Shown here one piece after another: positions 46,911-61,545 of a DNA stretch of 64,000 bases. The notes under the pieces were generated by a model. The model worked only from the letters and a program-made list of their open reading frames with translations. It did not search any database and was not told where the DNA came from. The DNA comes from Formicarius rufipectus. Lineage: Eukaryota > Chordata > Aves > Passeriformes > Formicariidae. Each line of letters starts with the position of its first letter. Position 1 is the stretch's first letter. The position numbers were made by a program, and so were the translations under genes. The DNA lies in assembly GCA_013399695.1 (NCBI GenBank), contig VXAU01001341.1, forward strand, positions 132,689 to 196,688, given 5' to 3'.

Positions 46911-49900
46911 ATTATTCAAACAATTGATACAACTGATCTTTGAAGAGAAAAGATAAGGGAGAAACTACATATGGGTGTCAGCAACCCAGCTCTTGGAGCA
47001 AAGGAAGGAAGCTGAGAAAGTTCCCAATAAATTGATTATTCCTTTTCTTCACACAAACAAAAAATTTGAAGGCCACTTCAAGACATAGTGATTATGATGA
47101 TTCTGGAATCCATAAAATGATTTGAGACTGTTGAGATGAAGGATGCAGCATAGCTCAGAATGTGATGGTAATTTGGCACAGCAGATAGTGTCCTAAGGCA
47201 TAGGAATAGTTATGAGCTTTCACTTTTATTCACATACCTTGAAGAGTGTAATGAATAGCCTGTTCAAAGTAATGTCCTGGATAAGCCATACAGAAAACCT
47301 CATTGTTTACTCCTGTGAATGTGTCTGAGTATGAAATTCTATTAAAAATGGGTAAGAAAATAGTAGGTTTCAGGTTTCATTTCTATTTCCATTTCTGTAG
47401 GGTCGATGCTCTCTTTGTGCTTGCTTACTTGTTTCTTTTTTGCGGCAAAACAGTGCATTCTATGACTAGATGCTTTTAAATACTCCCCACTCACCCCACT
47501 CCAGTGAAGCCATGCATTTCCATACAGGAGAGCTTTGCCTTTTTATTACTTGCTCTCATGTGAGCAGAAGCCCATGGAAAGGACTACAGTGAACCATATA
47601 ACATCATTACTATTAATGGGCTCAGAAAGCAGAGTCCATGAAAATACACTAGTTCAAGCCTGAAAAAAAAAAAAAAAAGATTAAAAAAAAAGTAGTTTTG
47701 CCTCACCTCATTCAAATGATGAATGAAAATTCTGAACCATTTCTACAAGCCAGATGAACACTCTGTGAATACTCTGAAAAAGGTTGTTCAGGCAGACTGC
47801 ATATGTGAAACCTATGGTTATGAAAGATGACTGCAGTATCTTTCTGTATCAGTACTAATGATGCTTAAAATGCATTCCTGAAAATACACATCTGCATACA
47901 GATATAGGTAGATTTGAAGGCATGTCATACTTCATGGTTTTTTTCTTTAACTAATAGATTAGTGGAAGTGGCTACCATAGTTCCACTTCATAACTTCATT
48001 AAGGCAAATTGAAAAAATTTGGTTATCATTTGACAAATGTTCTTTTCTACATCAAGTCCTTTGAACCATATTAATTTTTATCTAGAGATGTGCCAAAGTA
48101 CTTGAGAATAATTTGGGCCACTGGTGAACTGTTACCTAGGAGTTCGTAGACAGAACTTCCACCTCTTCCATTCCTTCTACTTTGGTGAATTTGGCTAGAA
48201 AAATTGTTAGCACAGTGTGAAACTCTGCTTCACCAGAACACTTTATTTACCTTTTAACATGTTTTTGTACTCTAGTCAGATGTGTGTTGACAATCTTATG
48301 TAGTATGCTACAGAACTGCTGAGATGGTAATATAATACCACAAAATATACAGTACTACTTTTAACTGATTAAACTGGTGATGAACTGATCTATGTGGTCT
48401 GTGCTTTAGTGTTCTCTCGGTAGACCTGTTCTTGGTCATGTTTTGGTTTGTAAAGCTTCTTGACTAGCAGGAATACTATGAAAAGCTGGCAGCAAATTTG
48501 CTGGAAGGCAAATATACGAGATGGAATGAAAAATTTTCCCATTCCCCAATCCCCTATTGGCATTCCCAAACCTTGACCTGAAAGAACTATTGCTGTTACC
48601 TATACACAGTAAACTGAGAGTAAGATGCATGTAGTTCATCACAGGAGAAAGGAGGGCTCCAAGCAATGAAATTTGCTTGTAAACGTTGAATTCACAGTGC
48701 TCTCAACTCTGAGCATCTAGCTCTCTGCATTGTGCAGTGGCTTCTTGTGTAGCAGGTACTGGAGTACTACTTCTTAGGCATATATTTTATTATATTTACC
48801 TTTTAACACACTGCTGTTGCCTTGGATATGGTCTGCTGAAGATTTCATATATACAAATATTTATAGAAAAGAGATGAATGAAAAAATGACTTCTCTCTAA
48901 TTAGTTCATATCAGGCTAGAATAGTTACATTTTGATTAAGATCTCCAGTTGAGTCACAAAATATTTATATTGAGAAAAAAAGCAAGAACGTATGTTCTAA
49001 TTGTCAGTGATTTGGGCTTGAAATCATTTCAGGTAAATTCCAACAGACACATCTTGTGGAAACATTTTTTTTTAACATAATATCAGCTTCAAACAATTAG
49101 GATTATATTGAAAAATATTTATTAAATTAAGTTTATGCTTTCGAAACAATATATAAATTAGAAAAGGAGTTGTATGAAGAAATATCTAGAGTAAATGATG
49201 TTGGTACTTTTCACCTCTTCAGAAAAATATGTACGGCTCAAACAAACAGGTAAAATGATCCAGCCTTACAATAGATTGAAAGTAATTCTTCCTGGACAGT
49301 AAACAGAAGCAGTCCAGATTCTTCCAAGTATAAAATTATATTGTGATTACACAGATGAAACTGCTGCATATGATGGGGTTCTTTACAAGAACACTGCTTC
49401 AAAATATCATACAGCACAAAATACCACTTTGCTGAAAAATGCTAAGTGTAGGCTGTACTAACTGTCTATGTATCAAGAGCAGTTTGAAATGCTTTATGAT
49501 GTCCAGGCATGAATAGTGATGAATAGTGCAAACTAAGGTTAAGTCTCTAAACAAAACCTGATATACCCAGAAAGTAAAAGGTAGAGCAAAGAAAGTCCAT
49601 TAATTTCCCCATAAAACTGGGAACAAATATCTCAAAAACTGAGTTTATTAAACAGAAAATTTTACCCAGTAAGACAGTAGAAATGCCTCCAAACTGTAAA
49701 AGCAAATACATGAGAATTAACAGTCATCATTAAAAAGCTGCAATATAAAACACACTATAAAGAAAAAAATGCTTATAATGAAATTTCAGATGAATTAGGT
49801 AACGAGTAGCTCACTGTTTAGCAAGAATTCATTCCAATATATCTCTTAGATATGTAATTCAAACGTATTTCCTGTTAACTGCTCACCATATATAGACTAA

Positions 49901-52052
49901 AGAATAAAGAAAATATTAAGTAATAGCACTTGAAAATAACTTAAAAGTTAGTGAATTAAATGACAATTTTTATGCAACAGAATATCTTAGTCAGCTTTAT
50001 CAAATTTGTCAAGTTTTATTGTAATACTGTGTGAGTTCTAGGGCTAGAGTGAACAAATGCCAGTCTAGTCTGAATTAGATACCTGGAACATTTTTTATTA
50101 TATCAAGCCGTTTGTGGTCATATAACTTTACAAATGTATCTAGTCTCAGTTTAAAATGTAAAGACACAATATTCCATGGCAATTTTTTCGTCAGCCAACT
50201 TATCTCTAACAATGTGTTTCTGATCCACTTTTGCAGCTATCTTCTGGCTAAAACAGATGGAAGGTCCCTCTAAAATTCATTATCAGTTTCTTGTATCAGT
50301 GTTGGTAGACCATGATCACTTGACCTTATTAACCTTTCATGTGTTTGATAAGAAAAACAGATGGATCTCCTTGTATCACTCACTCTTTGATGACAATGTC
50401 CAAATATAAAATGCAATTGGTAGCTAAAATATTGTTGATGAGACTCAGCCTCAAAACTTTTTTGCCTGACACTGCTGAGAATTTTAATTCTGTAAGACAT
50501 AAGAAGCTTGTAGCATTCTTGATTGTTTGACTAATGCCACTTTTTCTGTGATGTACATATGCATCTTCATCACTTCAGAGGAAGAAAGAAAAAGTCTTCA
50601 CATAAAACCTCAAGATTAACTTTTTAACCCTTTCAGATAAACCCTTGGGTACCAATTGGGCCTTCACATCTGTATTCTGGATGTCTCCAAGAGATCTTGC
50701 TCTGAGTGCACAAGAGTGGCAAGCTGGGCACATAATAGGGGCTGCAGTAGCTCTGCTGCCACTGTGCAACACAAATGCCTGTCCCCCTCCACTTTGCTTT
50801 GTACAGTCCCATCTGGGATGTGATGTGGGTAATGGAGCTGAGCATCAACACTGATGCAGCCTCTCTATTGGACTGGAATACAGCGCAGCTTATGGATATA
50901 AACTAGGACTCATTTGTTTTGGGAGAGTCACAGAAGAGTGATGCACAGACTGTTCATGAGAACAGAGAGTGAGGGGGTCACTTCAACTACCTGAGAAACA
51001 CAGGGATGGGGAATGGATGTGTGTGCTATAGATGAAAAGGTGGCTATTTTCCTGAAAAAGGGAGGCACAGCACAGGAATTGAGGTCCATTTCCAAGCATG
51101 CTCTGTATTGTGTTGCCTCTCCATTGTATGGCACACACACAGGTATGGATTGGAAAGCAGAATGAGGTGTGTTTTGGAGAATTTAATTTTTTTTTTTTTT
51201 TTGTCAAAAAAGACGGTTTCTAAAAGATTGCTCTGGATGAGTCTAATTCAAAGTAGAATAAAAATAAGATTAAGATATAGTGAGTTGTATTGTTAACTGA
51301 AATGTTGAAATGTTTATAAACTGGAGATAATTTTTGAACAAGATGTCCCTATCTTACCTTGACCATACACCTTTAATCTCCTGGGTCTGTGTGTTAAGAA
51401 GTTGACAGCTGAAGAAATAGAATCATACAGCTTGACGTTGTTGTTGTTTATAATCATCAAATATTTAAATTGCCTAAAGACAAAATAAAAAATAACTTGA
51501 GGCAGGAAGCAAGGACAGTCATGGAAGCTTCAAGTTTGAGTTTGCTTCACAGAGACTCAAGGTGTTGTTCCCAGTAGGTATAATCAGTCACCTACTGCCA
51601 TGGCACCTGGGAGTCAGAGAGAGTGCTGGAAAGTGCAAGGTTAAATTAACCTTGGTTGCTGTGGTAAATTCTCTGAAGACAATTTTGAAAAGTATGAAAG
51701 TAAAGGGTGATAATTCTACACTGATAAAAGCACATACTTTGAGAAAGCTTTTACAACAAGACTAAAGTTTGAATGAGGATTAAGAGTATAATATTTTATG
51801 GTGAATTTTTTTTTCTTTTTGATAGGCTATGTAACATTTAAATAAAAAATACCAAACAGAACTGCAGGAATCTGTGAGATAATTCCTTTTTCAACTCACT
51901 CTAGAATAAGTGGGAAGCTGAAGGCTTGCTCCTTAATTATCATTTGTAAAATGCACCTTGCAAGAAATATCTGTCAGGGGTTCTTGTTTTCTGATTATAT
52001 CCATAGACACTGTCTTAAGGCTATAAATGTCTTTCACCTTTTAATGATCAGA
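46911..52052. other. Long AT-rich stretch, no gene seen
   Basis: Contains A16 at 47663-47678 and T16 at 51187-51202. A GC-richer patch at 50640-51060 holds several overlapping short frames on both strands. None has a recognisable domain, and no mobile-element boundary was found. Confidence 0.45.
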
Positions 52053-52128
52053 GGTTTTTTGGGGGGTTTGTTTGTCTTTGTTTGGGGTTTGAATTTTTTC
52101 ATATATGTGTATATATATATATATATAT
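52053..52128. repeat. T/G-rich tract followed by TA/TG microsatellite
   Basis: GGTTTTTTGGGGGG-type sequence (52053-52090), then an (AT)n run interrupted by GTG at 52101-52128. Confidence 0.88.
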
Positions 52129-53330
52129 GAGAGGGATTTAAAATAGCTGTTTTAAATTCTCTGGTTACTTAGTCAGGTAAAGGACTGACAACAATGAGTT
52201 TAAAATAAGAAATTTTGCAAAACTTTTGAATTTCTTGCAATCTAATTATGAACCACAGTCTCTCAGTACTTCAGCTCCTATGCTCCAAAATGCTATTTCT
52301 GGATAGCAGCTGCAATGATTAAAAATTAATATTTTTCAATAACTATTTGATCCTAGGATCTAAAACTGTGGCTACCAATTCAGGCCGTTTGTATCAGAAT
52401 TTTCTTATTTCATGTTCCCCCATCTGTTACAAACTATCAGCTACAGTGATTGGAATGTAGTTCTTGGTGTAATGAGTGCTCTAATGTATCTGCTTTGACA
52501 ACTCTTTAAAGTTTTAGAAAGGGCATGTGCAATTACCTTGAATCCACCTTGAATCAAGTATGTGTGTTTTCTTGTAATATTTTTTTAGTACATCAGGAAC
52601 TGTATGAGTAATTCTACTTTTGACATTAAAAGATATATTAAACAGTCCTGCACTTTCTTCCCTTTTACTTTTTTTTGGTATCCTGTTTAATCAATCTAAT
52701 TTGTTATTAGAATTTTTATTGCCACCATTTTCTCAATGTCTCTGTGACAGTACAATTGAATTCTGTCAACTGAATTTTGTATACTGTTGTCAGCTCCCTT
52801 GTCAGATATCCTGGAATCAGTCTTTAGCATTTCACTGCTTATCTATATGAATGGTCCCAGAATTAGATTTAATATTTGACATGCTTTTGACCCACTGCTA
52901 ACAATCAATTTCCTGCAAAAACTGCAAATGCCAACATTTTAGATTTTTGCTTCACCTTTGCATGTCTCACATACCCTTCGCTGCACTCATGAGGTGTATT
53001 AAAGCTTTCCTGTGTGTTTTGGGGAAAATACTACAACAGAACTTTGGCTATCATATTGTCTTGCAGTGACTGGTTTATAATTACCAGAGTTCAGTTCTGC
53101 TGAATATATTAAGAATGTATATCTCTCTTGAAGATTTCTCATGAATGTTTTTCTGGCTGTATGCTGTATGGTGTCATTAAGACATGTTTAATTTTCAAGT
53201 CTTTCAGTGCTTTTCTATGTGCTTTTGCAAAATTGTTTTAACCTTTGCAAACTGCAGCCTTGGCAGAAATGGCAGAAAACTGCTCAAGTCCATTAAATTC
53301 CATATAAAGAATATTTTCCCCCTGAAAATA
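52129..53330. other. AT-rich sequence, nothing recognised
   Basis: No supported feature. Confidence 0.45.
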
Positions 53331-53378
53331 TGTTTGGGGTTTTTTTGTTGTTTGTTTTTGTTTGTTTGTTTGTTTTTC
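53331..53378. repeat. T/G-rich simple tract
   Basis: GGGGTTTTTT followed by GTTTG and (GTTT)n units. Confidence 0.85.
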
Positions 53379-56300
53379 TGTATTATGAGGACTCTATGGA
53401 AACACTAATGAAATTCTTTTGTTCCTCTGTATTATTATGTAACTTCATGATTTCCATCTGATTCCAGGTGGCATTTTTTTGACTTTCTACCAGACTTTTA
53501 ATATGACAAAACAGTGCTCTAGGCTTCTAAAATTTTAATTTCTTTGTTTAAAATATTCTAGCAGTAGTCTTGTCTGTCTGATGATCTCACTTAGGATTTC
53601 AGAAGCCATCTACATACATCTGTGATTAGCTGATCTAAATGTTGATATAAATATCTGTAAAGTTTTTCTCAATCTCAAAATTGTTTGCAAGATAGTATAT
53701 ATCAACTCTATTTTGTTCTTTATGTCTCCATAGGACAGCCTGAAAATTGTGTCCAAAATTTTAACTTGACTTTCAGTACTTTATTCAGGAAGGAGGAGAG
53801 AATAAAGTTTCCAAAAAAAACAGGCTGACAGAGATTTCTTAGAAAATGTGGAGAACAAAAAAATTCAAAAGTTGATTTTTTTTTTTCCACTTGAGACATT
53901 TAATTGTGGACTGTTGCCAGAAAAGCAACTCTGAACTTTTTCCCTGGTGATAGTTTCTTGCTGGGTTTACTTTTTAGTGGCTCCAGGTATCTACATGAAT
54001 AGATTTAATGCTTGCTTAAATAATTTTTAATTGTCTGTTGAGTTCCTAGAGAAATCCAGTTGTAACTGAGTTTTGGTATCTGAATTTTTTACCTACAATT
54101 TTCATCTTTTGGTTACATGTCACATTTTTTCTTTTTCCACATGAACTTCTGGTGATGTGCAGGTACAAGAAGTACATTCCTAGATGGATCTTTATAGGGA
54201 GTTTGTATTTGAGCTCATGACTGTCATGAGCCTTTACCTTTCAAAACCAAAAAGCTTTAAAGAAACAGAAGAAACAGAGAGTGAGCAAGAAGTGTGTGTC
54301 TCACAGCTTAATACCAAAATAACCAATAACCAGCTTAGTAACCAAAATTACCATACCGAAAGTTGTAATTTAAATACATAACTTAATTTCTGCATTATTA
54401 ATTTGATTTGGGAAGACTGTAAAATAAGACATTAGCTGGATCAGGAATTCTTTCTTAGCATTTATCTGGAAATATAACTGGATGGAGCATCCTGTGATAG
54501 GAGAGAGCAGGGGAAAATGATGTATGAATTTCAGAAACAGGATCATAAGCTGTCAGGCAATGATAGCGGTGTGCAATATCAAAATATGCATCTTGCATGG
54601 GGAGGTGATAAATGAGACAGCCCTGTTACAAATTGCATAGACATGTAATAAATAAGTTTACCACATAACTCTGCAATTTATTGGATGCCTTTTGCCACTA
54701 CCTGCCCAATAATCCATCTCTCAGTGATTTATTTTCACAGTACAGATTCCTCAGCAGCTTGAAACACCCTACTTATTTTAAAGTTCAACCTGTCAGAAAA
54801 ACAAACTTTTGTCCTGTTCTCTCACAGTGAGTGTGTTAAAAGTACATAATGAGCTAACCTGGGTTGTTGCACATTAACAGCTTCGTTACCTATAAAGATA
54901 TCCTCACAATTGTAACATATGTTAATTCTGAAAACTGTAGTTTCAAATATGTCACAATGGACCATATAAATCTTAATTCTATTAAAACCTGTTGCAAATA
55001 GTTTTGAAACTATTTTACTTTTCTATGTGTTTTTCCTTCCTAGTGCAGTTAGCCATGGAGTGCTCCAGCTGTAGTTTTGTAGATTTAAAATAAATGCATT
55101 AATCCCCTTCTTAAAGAATAGAACCAATTAGCTTTGCCTACTAAATTAATTTCCCTGACTTTATTAACAGGCCATTCACATCCCAATTTAGTCTGAAACA
55201 CCAACTGTTTATAATAATAAAATATACTTCCATCATTCACCCCTGCTTTCTTTTCACTGAGGAATTGTTTCTAGAAAAGCTTAAAGCCAAAATCATGTGT
55301 GGATTATTGACTTCAAATGTGTTAGATAATAATTATTACAAGTGAATGTCATTTAACAGGTAAGGACATATTTGAGCAGGAGCTGATTTAAAAATGCTTA
55401 GACAAATTATATTTTTTATTTGTAAGTGATGTGACTTTGTGGATGTGGTCTTTTGGTCACAAAAGTGTAGGTCTTTTTCAAAGTGATGTTTTGAAATAAT
55501 ATATGCATGTTATGCATATAAGCATAAATGCTTTTTATTCACTAAAAATTTTATAAATGCATTTATGAAAATTCTCAAAGTATAGAATTTATTTTTTCCC
55601 TCCATAATTTCTCCATTGTATGCATTTTCTTAGAAGATACCTAGGAAAACGAGATGCACAGTAGTTGTTGGTTTGAATTTTTTTAATAAATGATATTGTG
55701 AAAATTGACTTCATTTTAGAAATTTGTGATAACTGTTTCAGTGTCATATTTTAAGAAACAATAGTTCCAATTTAGTGTCTGATCAGCTCCAGTGTCTTAA
55801 AAAAATATTTTTCTTTAGATTTGATTATGTGAATATAAATTATCTCTTGCATTGCTATCCACATTCTGGATTAAATGAAGCTTTAAAACCTGATAGAAGC
55901 CCTTGTGTCTATGAAAGTTAAAAATGGAATTTCTAGCATTTTTCCAGCCATTAAACTTACTTCTTCAGAAATGGTAAAAAACCACCTAATACTTAAAAGT
56001 TCCTATATTTTTGAACATTATTGTCTTAATTTTGTAAGAGCTATGTATTCAGTTAAAGTTATTTAAAGTCACTTTTAAGTGTTTTATGTCTGCTTTTGAA
56101 TCCTGTATAGTTGGATTAGTGGAATTATGTTATTTTTATTTTATGCAAAGAACATCTTAAAGGAAAAAGTGGATGAAAACATGTGAACAAAAATGAGTTT
56201 GACTAAGACTGCCTATATTACTTTTGTTGCCTAAAATTGACTCTTAAAAGAAACCTCTAAGGCTCAGTCTGTGAGTTTTAGAAGTCAGGCGCTGCACGAT

Positions 56301-56482
56301 CACAGCACACCAGGTGCCTTGGGAATCAGTTAAACAAAGTACATGCAGAGGTATCGCCACTGCGGCTTATATGTTTGCATTACATGATTATTCATTTTTA
56401 GTTCCTTACATTCCTGGTAAATATTCATGAGATTTTTCCAGCACGTACTATCATATATACATAAAAGTATATTTTTATGAAG
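53379..56482. other. AT-rich sequence, no gene seen
   Basis: Mostly unique-looking. Positions 56275-56410 are slightly less AT-rich and free of simple repeats, with a TTTGCATTACATGATTATTCA run. No RNA or coding gene is supported. Confidence 0.4.
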
Positions 56483-56535
56483 AAAAAAAAAAAAAAAAAG
56501 CCTCTGAGGGGCTTCATCAGAGACCAGGGTCTCTG
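56483..56535. repeat. A17 run followed by an inverted repeat
   Basis: A17 (56483-56499) is followed by an 18-bp palindrome with 8-bp arms, CAGAGACC and GGTCTCTG, around AG (56518-56535). Confidence 0.85.
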
Positions 56536-59500
56536 GTAATTCTCTATGTCTGGAGCTCCCAAAGTTCTAAGTGACTGTTTATGAACTTCTTTAAGAAAAT
56601 AGACTTGGTTATAGAGTAACTTGATGTTGCTTGGCTGGCTGCCTCAGTTCTATTCTTCATTGTTTCTTTACTTTGCTTGGTTGGTCCTTTTAAATCATGT
56701 GACTCAGCTATGTAGTTTCTGTGGTACATTATGCTGCAAAAACTATTAGTCCTCGTTACACCTTAAAACTCAGATATCCCTTTCTTTCACTGTTTTAGAT
56801 TTGGTAGCAAATTTCCTAGCCAAGTTTATACTGATTTATGTGTTTTTAAAATACTCTACCTATATATATTAAAGAACTAACTTCTCTATCTAAATCAATG
56901 TAGGAATCTCTTTGAAGGAATTTGCCATCTCCTGGCAATACGATTTACAAATTATAATACTTTTAAATTTACTTGGATTGCTGTATTAGAAACCATTTAC
57001 ACTTGATTTTATGGACAGCCATGAGTAGTCTTTCTGGATAACCAACATAACTACCCAGAAACTGTGTGTGTCCTTATGTTTTATGTTCATAAATATCAAA
57101 ACCTGCAATAATTTGTATAAGGTGAACACCTTTGAATTGCTTATCCTGAAACCATTTCACCTAAACAGTCTTTAAATCTTGTTGTTCAGTGTATATTTTG
57201 TTTCTGTAATAAGTACTGTGTGTCACTTCTTGATGAAAGATGTGCTGTGTCCACATGATGGCCCATCACTGGAATAGAGAGGTCTCTAACTCCTTTTTGG
57301 CAGGGTTTACAGTATAGACATTGAGCCAGGGCAATGTTAAAAGGTCATGAAATGCAGAAAGTTTTAATATGAGACAGGGAGGGAATTAATGAGGTTTTTC
57401 CAAGAGTGGGTGATTCCAAATCTCTTTGCAACATAGGAGACAGTCTAAAACTTGAGATTCTTGACATATTGTTTTTCTTTTGAATAGGCAACTGTACTGT
57501 TGGCATTTTTTACTCATAGCAGGACCAAAATAACCCCTTCTTGCCAGATATAAACTAAATAGAACTAAATAGAACATGGACTTGTCTGAACTAATCTTTC
57601 AGAATGTTTCTTTGGGTGCTTACATAGTTCCTTTTAATTTGCAAAGTCTAGGGTCAATATTCCAAAAGCAGTTAACTTTAATGAGAGGTGGACTCCAATG
57701 GGCTTTTTGAATTCTGTTTGTAGGGATTCAAAGCATCTGCAGCATTCTTAATTCATGAAATGCAGCTGTTGTAATGAAATTCTCTTTTTAAAGGTTAGAG
57801 AACATTCATAGAAGTGTGTTCTGTGTATGACCTGTAGACTTGATCCCTTGGTGAACTCGGGCTGATGGCTTCTCTGCTACCTCAAACATAGATTTTCTGC
57901 TTTGAAAATGTGTGGGAGAGGAGAGACAGATTTCAGTGAAACATGATGTAGAAACCACCTACTCAGGCAGGGAACAGTTACACTTTTGTGTCCCTGGTTT
58001 AGCTTAGCCAAAGATCAAGTGAGTTGCCTGTTTATTAGATAGAGTATTAGTGTGGGGAGGATTAGAAATCTAAATCTAGTTCTCTTGTGTCCTAGCCTAT
58101 AGTAACAGTTGTCATTTTCCTCATTCTGTCTTGTTGGTTGTAGATAATGAAAGCTTTCTGTGCTCCACAATACAGCTTGGGTTTCTGTCTGCTTCTTAGG
58201 ATTTTACAGTTTGGTTTATATGTTGGTTGAGAATTTAAATAATATGAAGCGCGATCTTAACTTATTATAGATTTCCATTAGTGCTACTAGTGTGAAGGAG
58301 GAAAGTAATGTTTTTTTCTTAGTGTGTCATTTGTCAGGGAGCACAGTGGCTCAGAGCAATTTTGTGCTCTTCTCATGTCCCAGGTGTCCTCATATAGATT
58401 TTTGTTTCTGCTAGCAGGATGGAACCCTGAAATGCAACCTGATGTTTTTTCTTGGTGAGTGCTTTTTATTGATTACATAGGTATTTATTTTTACAGCACA
58501 GGAGTAAAGAAAAAGTTATGTCCTACAAAGGAATCCTTAGCCTTTTTAGTTTGTTTTTTTTTCATGTCCCATGGAGCAGAAGTTAAAACTCTTTGATTAA
58601 GAACATTTCATTATTGATCAAGAATCTATCTAAACAGATTAAGCCTTAACCATAGATTTTGATAAGAACTTCTGATTTCTGAGAATGCTGAACAGTACTA
58701 GAGAGAATTTTCTTGCATGCCCAGAAATTGTTAGCAAAGTTAGAAAAAGAAAGACCTTCCACAGCTGGTTCTGTATTAAATACAATAATTTGTGTGGAGA
58801 AGAAAACATGAAGGGTATTAATATTCAGATCCATCAAATTTTAAAATCTGTAGCAATCAGTAAAATCTTACTAGTGGTTTTTCAAAATATTTCCGAGACA
58901 TTACAACCTGTTGCTTTGTATTGGAGTTTTCATGAGATATCAAAAATCAATAAATATTCATGTATTTTTATTAGTTTTTTTCTGTTATTTACAGATACTG
59001 GAAGTAGCATGACTTGGGAAATGAAGCATGTTTGCATTGTCTAGATGCTGCAAACATGAAGTATTTTGTGAGAAAAACAGAGCAATTTCTTGTTGGCTTT
59101 TATCCTTCTCTTTAAACTATCATTATTTAAAGTGACACAGAGAGTACTTTTCTTATTTTCTTGTTACTTCTATTGAGATGGCCAAGTTTCAGCAATTGCA
59201 GCAGACTTCTAATGAGGGGGAAAAAAAGGAAAATTACTTTAACCACGATAATTTCCACCTGTACATTTCATAGCCATGCAATCTCAAACAAAATGGCTTT
59301 TAGCACTTTGATTCAAATTTTATGTATCTAGGTTTACAACAAATCTTATTGGTGCCATTTCATCTAAAAAATAGTGCTTCTGATTCACTGAATAATACGT
59401 GAACATCTGTACTCCTTATCTCATGTATTTTTTCTGATTTGGATTTTTGAGCATAAATTTGCATATATTATTTATTTCCAAGGTTCTGAACTAATTTGTA

Positions 59501-61261
59501 TCTATTGAGGATTTGGATTTTTATGCAGAAAAAATTGAACCCTAACTTTATTTTTTTTTTTACTTGTTTGCCATCTTTTGCATCTTTGCTGTTATGTGCC
59601 TTTCAAATTAATTAGAAAAGCGATGAATATCATTAATTTTAAAAAAATTAAAATAAACTTGTTCAGATAGTGAAATGATGGAATATTTATTGATGTTTCT
59701 CTATTGAGTTTTTAATATCCCATTGACTATATTTCATTTGGTGTGTATATTTTAAATCAAATAGATAAAGATATTAATACCTTATTTTATGTGTTCTTAC
59801 TTGTTTTGTTAGTAGTACTGTAAGAGTTGGGAAGGGAGTAATTCTGATAAGTTCAGAAAGTAACTTAAGGTAAGGAAGAGTTCTGCAAAATACAAATCAA
59901 TGTCTGAGTCCTCATGCATTTAACTGCTATTTTTGTGCAGTATACTTTGTTAATACTGTGTTCATAACTTAAAGAAATCTCATTTTGCTGCCAGGCAGCT
60001 TGGAATCAGATTTAACATTTATTTAAGCTACACTTCACTTTTATGATTCAGGGAAAAATAATGTATGTGTGCATGAATGTATAGGTTTTTTGGGGAGCAG
60101 AGGGAGTAGAGAAGTAGTTTGCTCAGTTCATTTCCAAGGATGAATCATCTACTTAGGTCTATAAAATGATAATTTTTCCTATCCTGTCATATGTGTAGAA
60201 GCATCATTTGTAGTAGATAAAGAAAAAAAAAAAAAGATTACTTGTGAAAGAATACATTGACATCTCCTTTCTTCTCCTGCTAGTAAAGTGTCTCTTTGTA
60301 GAGGAGATTAGTGTGATACTGAAGGCTTTCTTTGGGTGAAATATGGAGATATATCCCCTGCAATATCCTTTTATTTTTGCTCATGGGGTAAAGTGGTAAT
60401 GGTTCACTCACAGTGTCATTCCAAATACATCACTAGAAAGAATTATTTTCACAAAAGAGATTGATGGTAGTATGTGCTTCTGGAAAGGTGTGAAGATGTT
60501 CACAGTGAGATAAAATGATAATGACGCTTTGAAAGTGAAGGTGATCTTTGTTGGGTATTGGCCAATTTGAATCTGTTAGAATTTGTCAAACAGGAACAAG
60601 GAGCTTGTCATAAGGTTGCCTGTGAAAGAAAGGTAGCTGATTATTTATCTCATTCTCCCATAACAAAGAAATAAAATAACCAAAAAAAGGACCATGGTAG
60701 CTCTGTTTAAGGAAATGGCATTAAAAAGAGTTTACATGGGGATGTAAATGAATTTAAGTAGAATATTTGAATTGTGAAAATATGAGTTAATAGGAAGAAA
60801 AGAGTACATGATGAGTTTTTTGCTGAATTGTTTTCTCCCACTAGCTGTTGATGGAGAAAATATCTCGAGTGCTATAGCAAACCTTTTTTTTTTTTTTTTT
60901 CCCTAGACAAGCAAAATATCATCTCTTCTTTCATAAGAGAGAAATACATTCCTTACTTCTGACTGAGAAATGCCACTTAAGGGTAACAGTTGTAATTAAT
61001 ACAGAAATTTGGCCTAGAATCTATTAAGTAGCTGTAAGGGATATACCAGTTCTGTTCTGAACAAGATTACTTTGAACTCTGTATGTATGAGGATCGTCAG
61101 AAGTACAGAGCCACTGTTACTTTCCATATCCATTGGAATTCTTTATATATTATCTTCTGATCTCTCGGAGTCATCTTGTATCAACCCCTACTCAAAGCAA
61201 GACTAACTTAAAAGTAAAATCTGCTAGCTTAGGTTGTTGTTGCCATCAAATTTTCATGTGT
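56536..61261. other. Long AT-rich stretch, no gene recognised
   Basis: A 119-codon frame at 58685-59044 has ordinary composition. It shows no domain or splice context and overlaps a frame on the other strand. T17 lies at 60884-60900. Nothing else recognised. Confidence 0.45.
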
Positions 61262-61545
61262 TTAAGTGTGGAGATACCATCACCACACTGAACAACCATT
61301 TTGAAGACTGTGATAAGATCTCTCCCTCTCTTTTCTTTTCTTGACTGAAGAAACCTTGCTCTCACTGCCTTACCTCATGGCCTCAAGTCCCCCTTTATCA
61401 CATTGTTAGCCTTCTGTTGTAGTCACTCCCTATGACATGCTACTCCAGATATGGTCCTGTGGTGTCAAACAGGAAGGTGTCAAAAGGAAATGTGCTGGCA
61501 ACACTTGTGCTGATACAGCCCAGTATACACTTGTATCATCATTGT
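61262..61545 (-). mobile_element. Ancient CR1-type LINE fragment, antisense
   Basis: Read on the plus strand, the order of motifs is the reverse complement of an old CR1-clade 3' ORF region. They are an AAGATCTCTCCCTCTCTTTTC block, a TTGACTGAAGAAACC block, a CCCTTTATCAC block, an ACTCCAGATATGGTCCTG block and a CTGATACAGCCCAGTATAC block. Divergence is much higher than in the copy at 28545. The assignment is by motif order only. Confidence 0.5.

Noticed and set aside
58685..59044. 119-codon frame as a small gene
   Set aside because: No domain, no splice or promoter context, and it overlaps an equally anonymous antisense frame.
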